Assembly: GCA_032164295.1 (NCBI GenBank)
Contig: JAJHTX010000005.1
Location: forward strand, 434,001-498,000
DNA: 64,000 bases
Direction: 5' to 3'
Source of the DNA: Inonotus obliquus
Lineage: Eukaryota; Basidiomycota; Agaricomycetes; Hymenochaetales; Hymenochaetaceae
Positions 1 to 11,500 of the stretch are shown here, piece by piece (position 1 is the stretch's first letter; every line of letters starts with the position of its first letter). The notes under the pieces are model-generated. The model was not told the DNA's origin and did not search any database. It worked only from the letters and a program-made list of their open reading frames with translations. The position numbers and the translations under genes are program-made.

Positions 1-1268
1 AGCACTAATCAGAAATCAATGTGAATCTGGGTGATTGTCCAGATAACCGGTCTGGTTCTGCAAGACACGACTTCGGAGTTGTTATTATGAGAGACCAGTG
101 CAGTGGGAGGTAGACGGAGACTGGAGTACACGAGAACTCGTACATTTGGTCGTTCCAATATATAGGAGATGCTATACAACGAGGAAACAAAGAGAACAAT
201 GGAACAACGTTCTAAATCTGGTTCCGGAGGCTCGGCGATCTTTTCGTCCATATTTGGCATAGAGCACCAGTCCGTCGATCTGTTCTATTGCGACTTCGTC
301 ACTTCAAACTGGAAATTCTCACTCTGTTGCACGCTTCCAAGTTCTCGCTTTCTTATCCATTCCTCTCCGCCCTGTCTGATGCAAGATGTGAAATAAAACA
401 AACATAATTGACCCCGCTTCCCTATCCAGCACTTAGCCGAAATCTCTAGTACCCGACACGGAGTTGCGAAACCTCATACTACCAGCCCCTGCTGCGGCAC
501 TTGCTGCCCACGATATGTCTTTGTAATGAAACTCAATAGTACTGGACAGTTTTCACATAGCCATTATATGTTCTCTGATGTGAACATAGGGAAATAAACG
601 GGAGTCGAATTCATTTCATATGCATAGCCGATGGGAAACAAGGCTTGCGTTATGCCATTGTAAACAATGGTCTGAATGCTCGAGAGAGGATCCCAAAGAC
701 TCTTGTTTGACTGGAGGATGTTTGTCTTTTGGGGTGTATCGTGAGACAACTTTACTCGTCGTGATATCCTATAGCTCAATCACAACAACAACTTATCATT
801 TCCTAGATTTACTGTCCAATTCATCATTGAAGCTCTCCAAATGCTCTAACCACTCAGGTGCTGATTCGCCAAATGTTGGAACTCCCAACTTTTCTGTCAA
901 CGATCTCTGCCCCGGTGTACAGATTATCTCATCCGCTTTGTGGACGCCGCTTAACGATGCCACAGCAGCTGTTATCTAAACGATAATTTAATATGAGGTG
1001 AATCGGCTATGCCGCCGGAATGCACCTCTCGGAATCTCGTGGTCAGGCCACAGCAGAAGAAGACATCATCCATCGATTGCTATCGTCCCTATTATTCTCC
1101 ATTTGCAGACAAAGATGTGGCTAGATTACGTGCGCGGATGTCACGAGTTTCTTTTTCTCTAATGTTTAAAGCTCACCTTTCTGCAATTCGACTTCTCAAT
1201 CCTTCCTCCCAAGGACCTCATCTTGAGGTTCTCTCTCTCCGAGGGCAGGCTTCATCTGGGGCACGAGG
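1..1268. other. Intergenic, no gene recognised
   Basis: Only short open frames without family resemblance or convincing splice structure. Nothing assignable; the upstream regulatory region of the gene starting at 1269 presumably lies in its right part. Confidence 0.5.
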
Positions 1269-2485
1269 ATGACCTTGATGCGTCTAGCGAGACAGAGACG
1301 CGACGCCGTGAGCCGGGGCATATTCTCTGAGTCTGTACATCCACTACAAGAGGCGGGCAGAAGCCCGAAAACATCCTTGGAGAAGCCACACGTACGTGAT
1401 CTCATTATGTAACTATGCATTGCTAGTATTGATGCTCATTCGTTACTGTAGCATGTTTCGGGTGTTGCAAGTTGCGCTGTTGCTCGCGGAGAGCAGGCCA
1501 ACTATGCTTTGCGACGGAAAGACGAAGCCTCAGCAACAGAAGTTGTGAAAGGGGAGACTTCCACGCGGCTTGTATGTCCAATCTTCCCCCTCCAGACGGT
1601 ATTTGACTGACTCATTACTCCAGGTCCTTCATCCGTGTCCCAAATACATCTATGGGGAAGTGCGTGCTCTGGTGACTGAGCGGTCCCAAAGACACCAAGA
1701 TGGACCAAAGGCAAAGGGTCCTGTCGAGCTCGATGCATATCCGTACGATTCCGAAAGGGAATCAAAGGACTTCGAGGAGGATGTAGGCTGGCCCGACATT
1801 CTGCTCACACCAAGCTCCGAAGGTGTTAGCTTTGCGCGGCAGATTCTTGTCGAGCGCGCGATTGTCGGAGTACCTTCTCAGAGGAATGGGAAAAGATCAG
1901 TTCAGCCCAAACCATCCCCTCTCCGCGCGTCATTCACCGTGGAACGTTCATGTCCTCACTTGGAGATGTCATATCCTGGAGGCATCGACGATCTCTCGTC
2001 CCCGAGTCCACCATCTGTGGAGACTCTCGTGGACATGGAGGGGCAGTGGATGTCCTTGGCAAGGACCCTGGAGTTCATTAAATATAGTGATGACGGACTT
2101 CTCTCTCCAGACTTTGCCAAAAGGAATGTTTCATGCATTTTCGACGGTAAGTATAAGTTCGCTCTCTTGTCAACGGTCAATTCTGACCTAAGATGAACAT
2201 TGCTCAGAGGATGACAGTGAGCTCCCCTCGAATATGGAGGACCTTCCTGAGATTGAGGATGACTCGGACTCGGCCAACTATATTTCGAATGAGAACCAGC
2301 CAGTGCATTTGGAGCGGCGAGTAACCTTTGCCGAGCTCCCGTCAACTCGGCGCAACAAGCCCGCTCGAAGGAGGCCCGTCAAGATCAGTGCTCGTCTAAA
2401 TCACGTCGCAACTGTAGGATTGACGCGACTCCGTTCTCTTGGGCTGTCGAGTTTCGGGAAGAAGGAAAAATGCGAAAATCCATAA
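1269..2485 (+). CDS. Hypothetical protein, four exons, 347 aa
   Basis: Four exons join with consistent phases: 1269-1391, 1452-1571, 1624-2146 and 2208-2485. The introns are 60, 52 and 61 nt, with donors GTACGT, GTATGT and GTAAGT and AG acceptors; two carry clear branch-like sites (TTGACTGAC, TTCTGACC). The start is the ATG at 1269, the first in frame, although an upstream exon cannot be excluded. I recognise no domain. The protein is hydrophilic, with basic N- and C-terminal ends, an acidic patch just after the last intron (EDDSELPSN) and a Pro/Ser-rich middle, suggesting a largely disordered intracellular protein. No signal peptide or membrane segment is visible. The good splice signals and unbroken frame over 1 kb make a real gene likely; the function is unknown. 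Confidence 0.65.
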
Positions 2486-3755
2486 AGCCGTTCCATTCAT
2501 TCCTGGTGTACCGTCAATTTCCATCGCTGTCCCCACTTCGTATTAATGTCAACCCTCCCCTTCGTTTCTTTTTTCGAGTGCTGGGAATTTGTGGATCATA
2601 TACCCTGACATATTCTCTCCGGTCTTTCCGCCGTTCCCTGTGGTATTTATACATTTATATCATTCTAATAGCCAGTCATCTTTTATTAAGAAGCATCAGT
2701 GATTGAATCGATTTAGGTGAGCTCGCACCCCCATTCGCTTTCTCGACCTTCAAGTTGTTCTTGAAGCTGTGCTAGTGTCAGCTACCTGAAACCCTGATCA
2801 CAAGGAACGAGAATAGCTGGAGAATTAGAGTCCAACCACCAAAACTGTTCTGTGGGTCCATCGGTCTTCAGCCTGCATCATTCCGCACGGTAAGGTAAGA
2901 GTTTCTTCAATGGTTCAATGTGTGATCTACGCCCGAAGCCATGAAACAACTCTGGGATCAACTTGTCGATTAGCTCGAAAGCTGAAGATTCCCTGGAGAG
3001 TGCTGGAAAGGAAAAGGGACCACAGTAATAGGCTGGTCGTCATGAGCTCTGTCCTGCCAGTCGTTCAGAACTGCTCTCCCCCTCTCGGTGAGTGAGCTCC
3101 GATCGGGACCTACCCTTTGCCCTGCATTTGTCACCTCCAGAGCAGAGCTAAGCGTGGCTTGCATAATTTTCGAGTCACTGTGCGAGAGAACGCGTGCGAC
3201 CGATGCAATGTGGAATATCTCAAATCTCAAGTTAAAACACTCCAGGAGAAAGGGGATAGCCTTCAGGGTCGCTGTCCCTTTGCAAGCTTCCTTGGTAACT
3301 ATTAGGCAGCCACAACGGCCTGGGTGATCGCAATTTACTCCCGTTCAGTTTCGTTCCGTCTCGCGAATCAAGCACTATCGTCGCTCTTCCAAGTTCTCTG
3401 CTGCTGGAATCTGTTATTCAGAAGTTGACCGATGGATGAATACAGGACTCGCGAGGGGAGAGGGAAGGTAGGTGGAGGAAAATTTGTTCATTCTTAGACA
3501 AGATGGGGACCTATGGGCCACGAAAGTCTAAACCAAATTAGGCCTGAAAAGAAGGAAAGAGGACAATGACGGGAGGGAACAGTGATCTTCCGCTCTCTTT
3601 ATGGGCGCGCTTTGACGACTGAGAGGGACCAGTCCGCGAAGGTATATAAAGCGCGAGATTCTCGCCCAGGACGCCCCAACCTCTTGCCCTCCTATCATCA
3701 CCATCCCTTCCTCTACTCTCCATCCAAGCACTCGTCTTCACTTATTGCGAACGAC
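2486..3755. other. Intergenic between two plus-strand genes
   Basis: Short unsupported frames only. The last 120 bases hold the TATA-bearing promoter of the downstream zinc-finger gene. Confidence 0.5.
3643..3650 (+). promoter_or_regulatory. TATA box of the zinc-finger gene
   Basis: TATATAAA lies 106 bases before the ATG at 3756, followed by a pyrimidine-rich stretch that is typical of fungal transcription start regions. Confidence 0.5.
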
Positions 3756-4947
3756 ATGCACACATCCTTCCAGGCGAGCTATCCTTCTGGTGTGCACCAC
3801 GACGACTACGCGGACAACATGTTCGCGGATCGCACCCTCAACGGAGGCCAGCTGGTAAGTCCCTTCAAAACGTCTGTCACTTGACTGTATCAACTTACGG
3901 ATTCTCCCTTCCAACAAGCAGAAGTCCCACGACGCACCGGTCGACACTATGTCCATTGAAGGACATTACGGCTGGGCCGGGGATTCATCTGTTAGAAAGC
4001 AAACCGTCGCTGATGACCAATTCAGCTTCGTCCGTCAGGACATTGGAGCGACGGAGGGAGGATGGAGAATCCCCAGTCCTCCTACACTATGTCTTTCTGT
4101 TCGGAGTACCTCTCAGGTACAGGACCCTCAGAAATGGCAACGCAGCTACACATTCTGTCCAACCTTGACGGTGCATCCCGCCAGGAGCCCTCAAAGTGGA
4201 ATACGGAACCACGCCAGTTCTCGCTGTTCGTCCAATATCCCCTCGAGCACGCAATCCAGCCACCCTTCGGGGATGCTGATCCATTTGGATCTGCTTTCCC
4301 GCCGGCCAATAGCGTGGAAAAATATGCGAACGAGGATGCATCCTGGGGCGACGGTTCGGGAGTAATATAATCCAGACTTGGGGCAAGCCCACGCAACCGC
4401 TGCCCCACCAACAACGGTGCAACATGCTAGCCTTGACAAACATTCGGCTATAACCCACGTTGCAACGCCTGATATTTTTCAAGGTCTCTTCGAGGGGCAG
4501 GTGATGCCGCATACCGGCGCGCCTCAGCTCCTCGGGAACCCCTAGGAGACGGGGACGGGGACGGAGATGGAGGTAGAGGTAATGGAGGGAGTACAGGCAG
4601 AGGTAGCGGGATCGAGCAACGGCAATCCTTCCACGTCCAGCGGTCAGCTGACATGCCCAACATGTGGAAACACATACGGGCGGAAGTCCTCGCTGGACCG
4701 TCACATCAAAACTAGACACGACAAGAGTCGTGTGTGGTATTGTCCTGGAAAGGACATGCCGTGCCCGGACAGTGTTCCCCTCTGCATGATTGAGAGTTTC
4801 GACAGGTCGGACAGCTGCCGCCGACACTTGCGCAACCGCGGGACAGAAAGACCCTGTTATCGCAGGGCTGTGAGCATGGGTTGGGACCCACTGAGGGCAA
4901 AATCTATCGGGGTGTTGGAAAGAATGTGTCAGCTTCCACAAGAGTAG
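3756..4947 (+). CDS. C2H2 zinc-finger protein, splicing partly unresolved
   Basis: The C-terminal exon (about 4546-4947, stop TAG) encodes a classical finger, C-x2-C-x12-H-x4-H (CPTCGNTYGRKSSLDRHIKTR then H). A second Cys/His cluster follows, with WYCPG, a Cys pair and F-x-R-x-D-x4-RH, the layout of basidiomycete C2H2 transcription factors; DNA binding in the nucleus is inferred. Exon 1 is 3756-3854 (33 codons), joined by a 67-nt GTAAGT intron to an exon at 3922. Frame then moves to the coding-looking frame ending at 4361; an intron near 4030-4076 fits the phase but lacks a branch site. From 4366 to 4947 one frame runs to the fingers, interrupted only by TAG at 4543, which a 45-nt intron 4501-4545 (CAG/GTGATG to CCTAG) would remove. 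The join near 4362 remains unexplained: missed intron, sequence error or real frameshift. Confidence 0.65.
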
Positions 4948-6709
4948 GAATACGAATCTTACCTTCCCCGCCCCTCTTAAAAGTCGTCCCGTCGAACCAC
5001 ACACCAAATCCCATATTTGTACTATCCCCGAGCAATAGATCACTTTGTAATGAGTATCCTCGAATATTTAGCTACCGATGCTATCCTGATCATTACTCTG
5101 ACCTTCGACGAGACGGCGTTGAGAAAGAAGAAACCTAGTGGCAAGAGGTTAGTCGCCTGGATGGTGTCCATGAGTGAAAGAAACTGTGAGACGATGCAAC
5201 GCGACTTACAGAAGAAAAAGTACGCGGTTAAAGCTATTCGTTCATTCAAGTGATTGAACTGGGCTGAAATCTGGGTTTCAGCGATGGGTTCAAAGAACGA
5301 TCTACCTCAGATGGAAACTGTGACTTCTAGTGTTATGTAATCCCAAGGCTACAACTAGCGTACCAAGTACGGAAACGGACCGTACGTATACAGACACGCT
5401 CTGTATCGTATGCAGGAATAGCTATGTTCTTGTTTACGGGTCTGTATTGTACGCCTCGTTCTCCGTATCCAGTTGTCCAGATAAATCCGTATACGAGATA
5501 CGGCCATATTGGGTAATCAGCTGTGCTCGCCGCGCAGTACAGCACCCGGCCGCATGCTAGACACTTCTGTCCACATATCTGCGAGACTGACTCCTCAAAA
5601 GGTGAGTAAGCAGCTTGTTAATTGGAGAAAATGCATAATCTCATGCTTCTACCTTTCCCTACTAGACCATGTGTAATCAGCAAGCCATCCCCATGTCAGC
5701 CTTTGACTTCGGGCTTCAGCGAAGCGATTCGGCCCTTCCTAGAGGTACAGATCGTCTAGCCACGACATACTAAGCATTCTGAGCTGACTTCTTCTGGTGT
5801 GTCTTGTTGATTATCTTTGAAACCGCACGTACGACCGTACTGCCGTATACGCCCATTGCGTATCCGTAGTTCACTTGGAAATGAAGAATACGGATTCGTA
5901 CAGTACGACTCGTATCCCGTAATGGATCTCAGCTTTACGCGCGTACGACGCTACGGAACCCTATTGAAGCATTGGCTATTCGATGGCGGCGCTTTTACTT
6001 TTGAGAGTGGGTTCAGTAGAATGAGACGTAGATACATCCTACACAAAGATGAACCAAAGCACCCGAATTTATACCCAGCTCCAACCTAATGCGGCGTGGA
6101 GATGGGATAATAGAAAAGTGGTCTAAAACTGGTTGTGAGGAGGCTCAGCGAAAGTCCGCATTACCATACAAGGCAGCTGCTGCCGATCTTGCCGATCCCT
6201 GCTCGTTCACGTCGCCACCAACCATGTTCGTGTTTGTTCCTCCCACCACTTCATTTGATTACCCATCCAGAGCGCAAGACACATACAATATTGTGTATTC
6301 TCTCGAATGCTCAGTAAACCTATCTATTTTTTTAGCAATGAGGTATCTTCAATATCGGAGCACTCGGCAAACGACTGACTTTCGGGTATTACCAGTGTGA
6401 CTTTATCAACTGACAGAGGTATACTACCATGAACTACGCCATAAAGAACCGTAGCGCTGCTGTGTACTCGGCAGATGCTTTCTTTTGATCACAATAAATT
6501 GAATAATTCGCTAATGATATTGGTCAGTGGTCACGCGGTCTGGAAGAACTATGACCAGACTCGAACGGAATCACTCAACTCAGGCTGGTGTGCGAAATAG
6601 TTGCGTTGCGCGCGTGACAGTCCGATCATAAAATAGAGGGAACAGCAGCTGCCGATTGCACCTACAACCTCTCAGGTATTATCGTTATCTCGTCCAGAGA
6701 GTGTTCGAC
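4948..6709. other. Intergenic with two CGTA-rich patches
   Basis: No convincing gene in 1.76 kb. Two patches, about 5365-5510 and 5825-5960, are unusually rich in CGTA/TACG words. The end of the interval contains the promoter of the hydrolase gene. Confidence 0.45.
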
Positions 6710-8102
6710 ATGTCCCAGTGGGCTCACTACGCTACCCCCAACGAAGAGTTCCTCCAGGCACTTGCCAGACAGCCTCCGACTCCTGCACCAGTAGTTAAGA
6801 ATGCTAAAGAAGGCGATGAGGTGATCATTCGTCGCCAGAAATTCGTGGAAGACGCTACGCGGAAGGCTGTAGAAGCAGCTGGGCCACGTTTGTTTTTCTT
6901 TGTTTATTTTAACCATTGAGATATACTGATACTGTTCTGGAACTAACTCAATAATAGCAAAAGGAATCACTGTGGAAGAGAAGCGTGTACCTGTATCTGC
7001 TCCTCCAGGCGAGATCACTGTTAGAGTGTACACTCCTGAGTCTCAGGACACGTCGGAAACTTTCCCCGTGCACATACATATGCATGGCGAGTGGCATCTC
7101 CTTTTCAAAAGATCTAATACAAGTTCCTTATTCTGAACAACATACAGGTGGAGGGTACAGCATAGGCACGCTCGACATGGACGAGCTAGTCTGCCGCGCC
7201 GCAAGTGCAAAGCGCCGCATCGTCGTAGTGAACGTCAACTACCGTCTTGCCCCTCAATTTCCTTTTCCAACGGGAATTGAAGACAGCTACGAGACAGTGA
7301 AATGGGTATGGATGAACGTTGCATCATATGCCTCGTGGTCGACTCACTCTAATCGTTCATTTGTTTTAGGTCGTGTCAAATGCATCAAACCTCCGCATCG
7401 ATGTGAAGAAAGGCCTCCTCATAGGAGGCGTATCTGCGGGTGGAAATTTCACCGCCGTGATCACACAACGAGCGCGAAGCGATCCGGAATTACAAGGAAA
7501 GATCACTGGTCAAGTTCTTCAAATACCATCTACAATTACCCATTCTGCCGGTTATCCAGACAAGTATGTTCCTTATCTTCCAAGACGAAGTCTGTCGCAT
7601 AATACTTCTTTTCTTCCAGGTTCAAAGATAAGCTCATATCATATGAGCAATGCAAAGACGACCCGATACTAAGTCGCGAGAATATTTCTCTCTTTATCGG
7701 TAAGCTTCCAATGAAATCAACTTCAACGACGACTTTTAAACATACTTCTCACAGGTGCTTATAAGCCAGGCCCACAATCGGACTTACGAGTCTCGCCTTT
7801 GCTTGCCGAATCCTTTGAAGGTCTCCCGCCTGCATACGTCCAAATAGCCGGAGCAGACCCCCTCCGCGACGAGGGCCTTCTGTATCACCAGTTCTTGCAA
7901 GATGCGGGTGTTCCAACGAAACTTGACATGTAAGCCCAATGGACTTGTTGTTGTATAACGGATCTGACCAAGACACTGCAGTTATCCCGGGGTGTCCCAC
8001 GGTTTCGCCCAGTTCTATCCGCAGCTTGAGATTAGCGCAAAATGGCGCACGGACTTTGATGCTGGACTGGAATGGCTGCTGAGTCTCGCGAGGCCGTCGT
8101 AG
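6710..8102 (+). CDS. Alpha/beta hydrolase (hormone-sensitive-lipase-like), 344 aa
   Basis: Seven exons join in frame: 6710-6887, 6958-7086, 7148-7305, 7370-7563, 7620-7699, 7755-7929 and 7982-8102. The product has the full alpha/beta-hydrolase-3 set: oxyanion-hole HGGG (split by intron 2), NYRLAP, the nucleophile elbow GVSAGG, GADPLRDEG carrying the acidic residue, and GVSHGF carrying the catalytic histidine. It should be a serine carboxylesterase or lipase-like enzyme; the substrate cannot be read. No signal peptide is visible, so it is probably cytosolic. Two oddities stand out. The elbow has Val where the family usually has Asp/Glu (GDSAGG). Intron 2 must begin with GC (GCGAGT) to produce HGGG, making it a GC-AG intron. 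The length is normal for the family. It is convergent with the first receptor gene. Confidence 0.9.
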
Positions 8103-8591
8103 AACCGTCGCTTTTATTAGATTTCAACAGTGCAACTGCTCAATAGTAAATGATTAAAAGAGAAAGAGAAAGAGAAAGAAAGCAAACAACATCTCTTACA
8201 CTTGCATAGGCTAACTAACCATTACAATCCACTCATTACCAACACATGGACAAACCAGTTGTAAGCAATGGACAAAGTGTCCGTTTGAGAATGCAGCAGT
8301 ACCCTAAAAGATGGACCAAGAGAAGTGAACAAACCCCCCCAGGTACTTCGTGACTTGTGGGGAAAAGAAGATCCATGAAGCTGCCATTTTGTTGCATGGT
8401 CAAGTCAGTTAAGCACTGTTCGATACGCCGCTCTTGTTTAGGAGCCTTTGTACTAGCCCTTTCCCATTGGTGCGTTGGTTTAGTCCAAGAACTGAGATAC
8501 AATTTTGAATGATAATAAGGATGATAGGCTTAGAATGTCGAACAAATCGAGTTCTATATGTACAATCCGACAAATATGCTCTATATGACGT
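8103..8591. other. Convergent intergenic region
   Basis: Lies between the 3' ends of the hydrolase and receptor A. It contains a GA-rich microsatellite-like run near 8157-8185 (repeats of GAAAGA) and no gene. It is unlike the 3' flanks of the other three receptor copies, so it marks the left edge of the tandem duplication. Confidence 0.5.
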
Positions 8592-11500
8592 TCAAGGCGA
8601 GGAAGTAGGGAAACCCTTATACCAGCCCATTCCCACCGATGCATTCGTGAAATCATACCTCGTGGAGAACGGTCGACCGACTACAGCAATATTTCGAGGT
8701 CCCCAGATGCTACTGCGTATGTCTTCGGGTATCCAAGTTAGCAGTTCTCCTCGCTCGGTAACTAGCCAACCATCGTCGGTCATCATCCAATTTGCAACCA
8801 CCTCTCTTCCTTCCAAGTCTGAGTTTGAGCCCGCTGGATCTCGGTCTTCATTAAGGGTTGTGTCGACGGCGGTAGGCTCGGCTGATAAGTCCCTATGCGT
8901 GTCCTGAGAGGCGTACTCACGCGTAACTTCGCTACAGTACGCATCCCACTTTCGAATAGTTCCTTCCGTAGAACCAGAGTAAATGTGCCTTCCGTCGGGG
9001 GAAAATGCGACAAACAGTACATAATCTCCGTGTCCGTAGAAAGTCGAGATGAGCTTGCCACTGATCGCATCCCAGACGCGGATCGTCTTATCGTCTGAAC
9101 CAGAGACAACTCGTTTCCCGTCTGGGGAGAACGCAACTGAATTGATCCAATTTGTGTGTCCTTTGAACGGACCGGAGACGATCTCGCCAGTGGCGACATC
9201 CCAGATTCGGATCGTCCCATCATAAGAACCAGAGACGACTTTCTTGTCATCTGACGAGAATGCGACAGACGTCACAAAATGCTCGTGTCCCTGAAATGGA
9301 CCGGAGACGAGTTCTCCGCTGATGGAGTCCCATATGCGGATCGTCCCATCGCCAGAACCAGAAACAACGAGATTGCCGTCTGGAGAGAGTGCAACTGATC
9401 TGACCCATTTTAAGTGTCCCTTAAGAGGGCCCGAGACGAGCCCACCACTCCTGGCGTTCCAGATGCGGATCGTCTTATCCACAGAACCAGACACGACTCG
9501 ATTTCCATCCGGAGAGAACGCAAGTGACGAGACTGCATCTGTGTGTCCCTCGAGCGGTCGCAACACAAGCTCGCCGCTGCTAGCATCCCAGACACGAACC
9601 GTCCCACCGCTGGAGCCTGACGCAATGAATCCGCCCTCAGGTGAGAGCGCGACTGAAGTGACCTTGCTTGTATTTCCCTCAAACACATCCAAGACGAGTT
9701 TGCCGGTGTCGGTGTCCCAAATACAGATCTTCCCATTCTCAGAACCAGATACTGCCCGTTTCCCATCTGCCGAGAATCCTACTGATCCTATCGAGGGTCC
9801 GTTGCCCTTGGGCTGACCCGGGGGTAACGTGCTGGTGTCGGCGTCCCAGATACGGACCGTATCGTCCGAACCAGAGAAAACCCGCTTCCCATCCGGCGAA
9901 AATGCGACTGACCTAACCCAGTCTGTATGTCCCTCGAAAGGACCCGCGACGAGTTCTCCGGTGTCGAGGTCCCAGATGCACACTGTCCCTTCCTCAGAGC
10001 CGGATGCGACTCGTTTCCCATCAATCGAGAATGCCACAGACGTGACCGGGCCTGCATGACCCTCGAACGCCTTGATGAGCTCTCCACTCTCCACGTTCCA
10101 GACACGGATCGTGCTATCGGCAGAGCCAGAGATAACTCGCTTTCCGTCTCGCGAGAATGCAACCGAAAGCACCTCGTGCGTGTGCCCTTCAAATGGGCCT
10201 GAGATGAGGACGCCACTGTCTGCGTCCCAGATGCGGATCGTTTTATCAGCGGAACCGGATACAACGCGCTTCCCGTCTGATGAGAAAGAAACTGAATGAA
10301 CGGCGCCTATATGTCCCTCAAATGGACCGGAGATGAGCTCGCCGGTGGTCGCATCCCAAACACAGATAGTATTATCGTCGGAGCCAGACAGTACTCGATT
10401 CCCATCCGGAGAGTATGCAACAGAATTGACGCAGCCCTTGTGTCCCTTGATCGGACTACAGACGAGCTCACCGCTCACAGCGCTCCAAATGCGGATCGTC
10501 TTATCATTCGAACCGGAGACAACGTACTTGCCATCCGTAGAGAATGCAACTGATATGACCCAGTCTGTATGTCCCACAAGCGGACCCAAGACGAGCTCGC
10601 CCGTGTCTGTGTCCCAAATGCGGACCTTCTCATCGTACGAACCAGACACGAATCGGTTTCCGTCCGACGAGAAAGCGACTACCACAGCCCAAGCTTTATG
10701 TCCCCGGATGACTTGAATACACTGCGCAGGTGGTTTCGACCCATAGCGATGCACTAGTACGGATGGATACATCCCTGAGTAATGATCTGCCACGCATGAT
10801 TCATCGCTCCATAGTGATATAGCAGATAAGTATATCTGAGGTGCACTTTGCGATATTGGGTATGAAAACACGCTGGCCAACCTGTATGCGGCCCACATGA
10901 ATGACGACATCTCCTTATCGATGGGCTGTAGAAGACATCAGTGAGAGGAACGAAAGGAAAAATACAATCACTGACCGCAGCCCACAGACTGACTTCATAC
11001 AGAGATCGGACGGCAACTCGATTGAAATTGCCAGTCAGACTGAGCACCTCGAACCAATGAAGGAGGTGGGAACGCGCGAAGGCATTCAGCTTCTCCAACA
11101 ACAACGACAAATCCATGGACTGCGACAACTCGCACACGTGAGTGGCCCAGAAACGACAGGAGTAGTCCAGCTGCAGTGTGATATTTTTCTGGATACGAGC
11201 ATGAAGGTCTGTAATATCTTTGTTGTAGACAAACGACGACTCGATGTTGCAGATGTTGAAGCGTAAACCCTCCACCATGATATCAAAACAACGTTCGGCT
11301 ATGTGCACCCTCTGAGCGCCTCCATCGATATGCCAAGGTTGTTCTCCCGACCTCTCACTCGACAAGAGATAATCTGCGAAAGATGCGTGATGCAGATGAA
11401 CGGGCTCTCCAGATCCGAGAGATAACACCGGCTGCAAGTGCCCCAGTGTTGTATTCACCAGGTCTTCTCTTATACCAAGAATGCCAGCGATAGCCTGTGC

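Noticed and set aside
4087..5043. Minus-strand frame of 318 codons
   Set aside because: Antisense to the zinc-finger gene; no family resemblance and low-complexity stretches reflecting the opposite strand.
5017..5253. Small frame with a faint histone-fold-like start (SILEYLAT)
   Set aside because: Resemblance limited to a few residues, no supporting gene structure.
8592..10900. Regular 129-bp periodicity resembling a repeat or CRISPR-like array (also in the other three receptor copies)
   Set aside because: It is the DNA of WD40 repeats within an open reading frame, not a spacer array.
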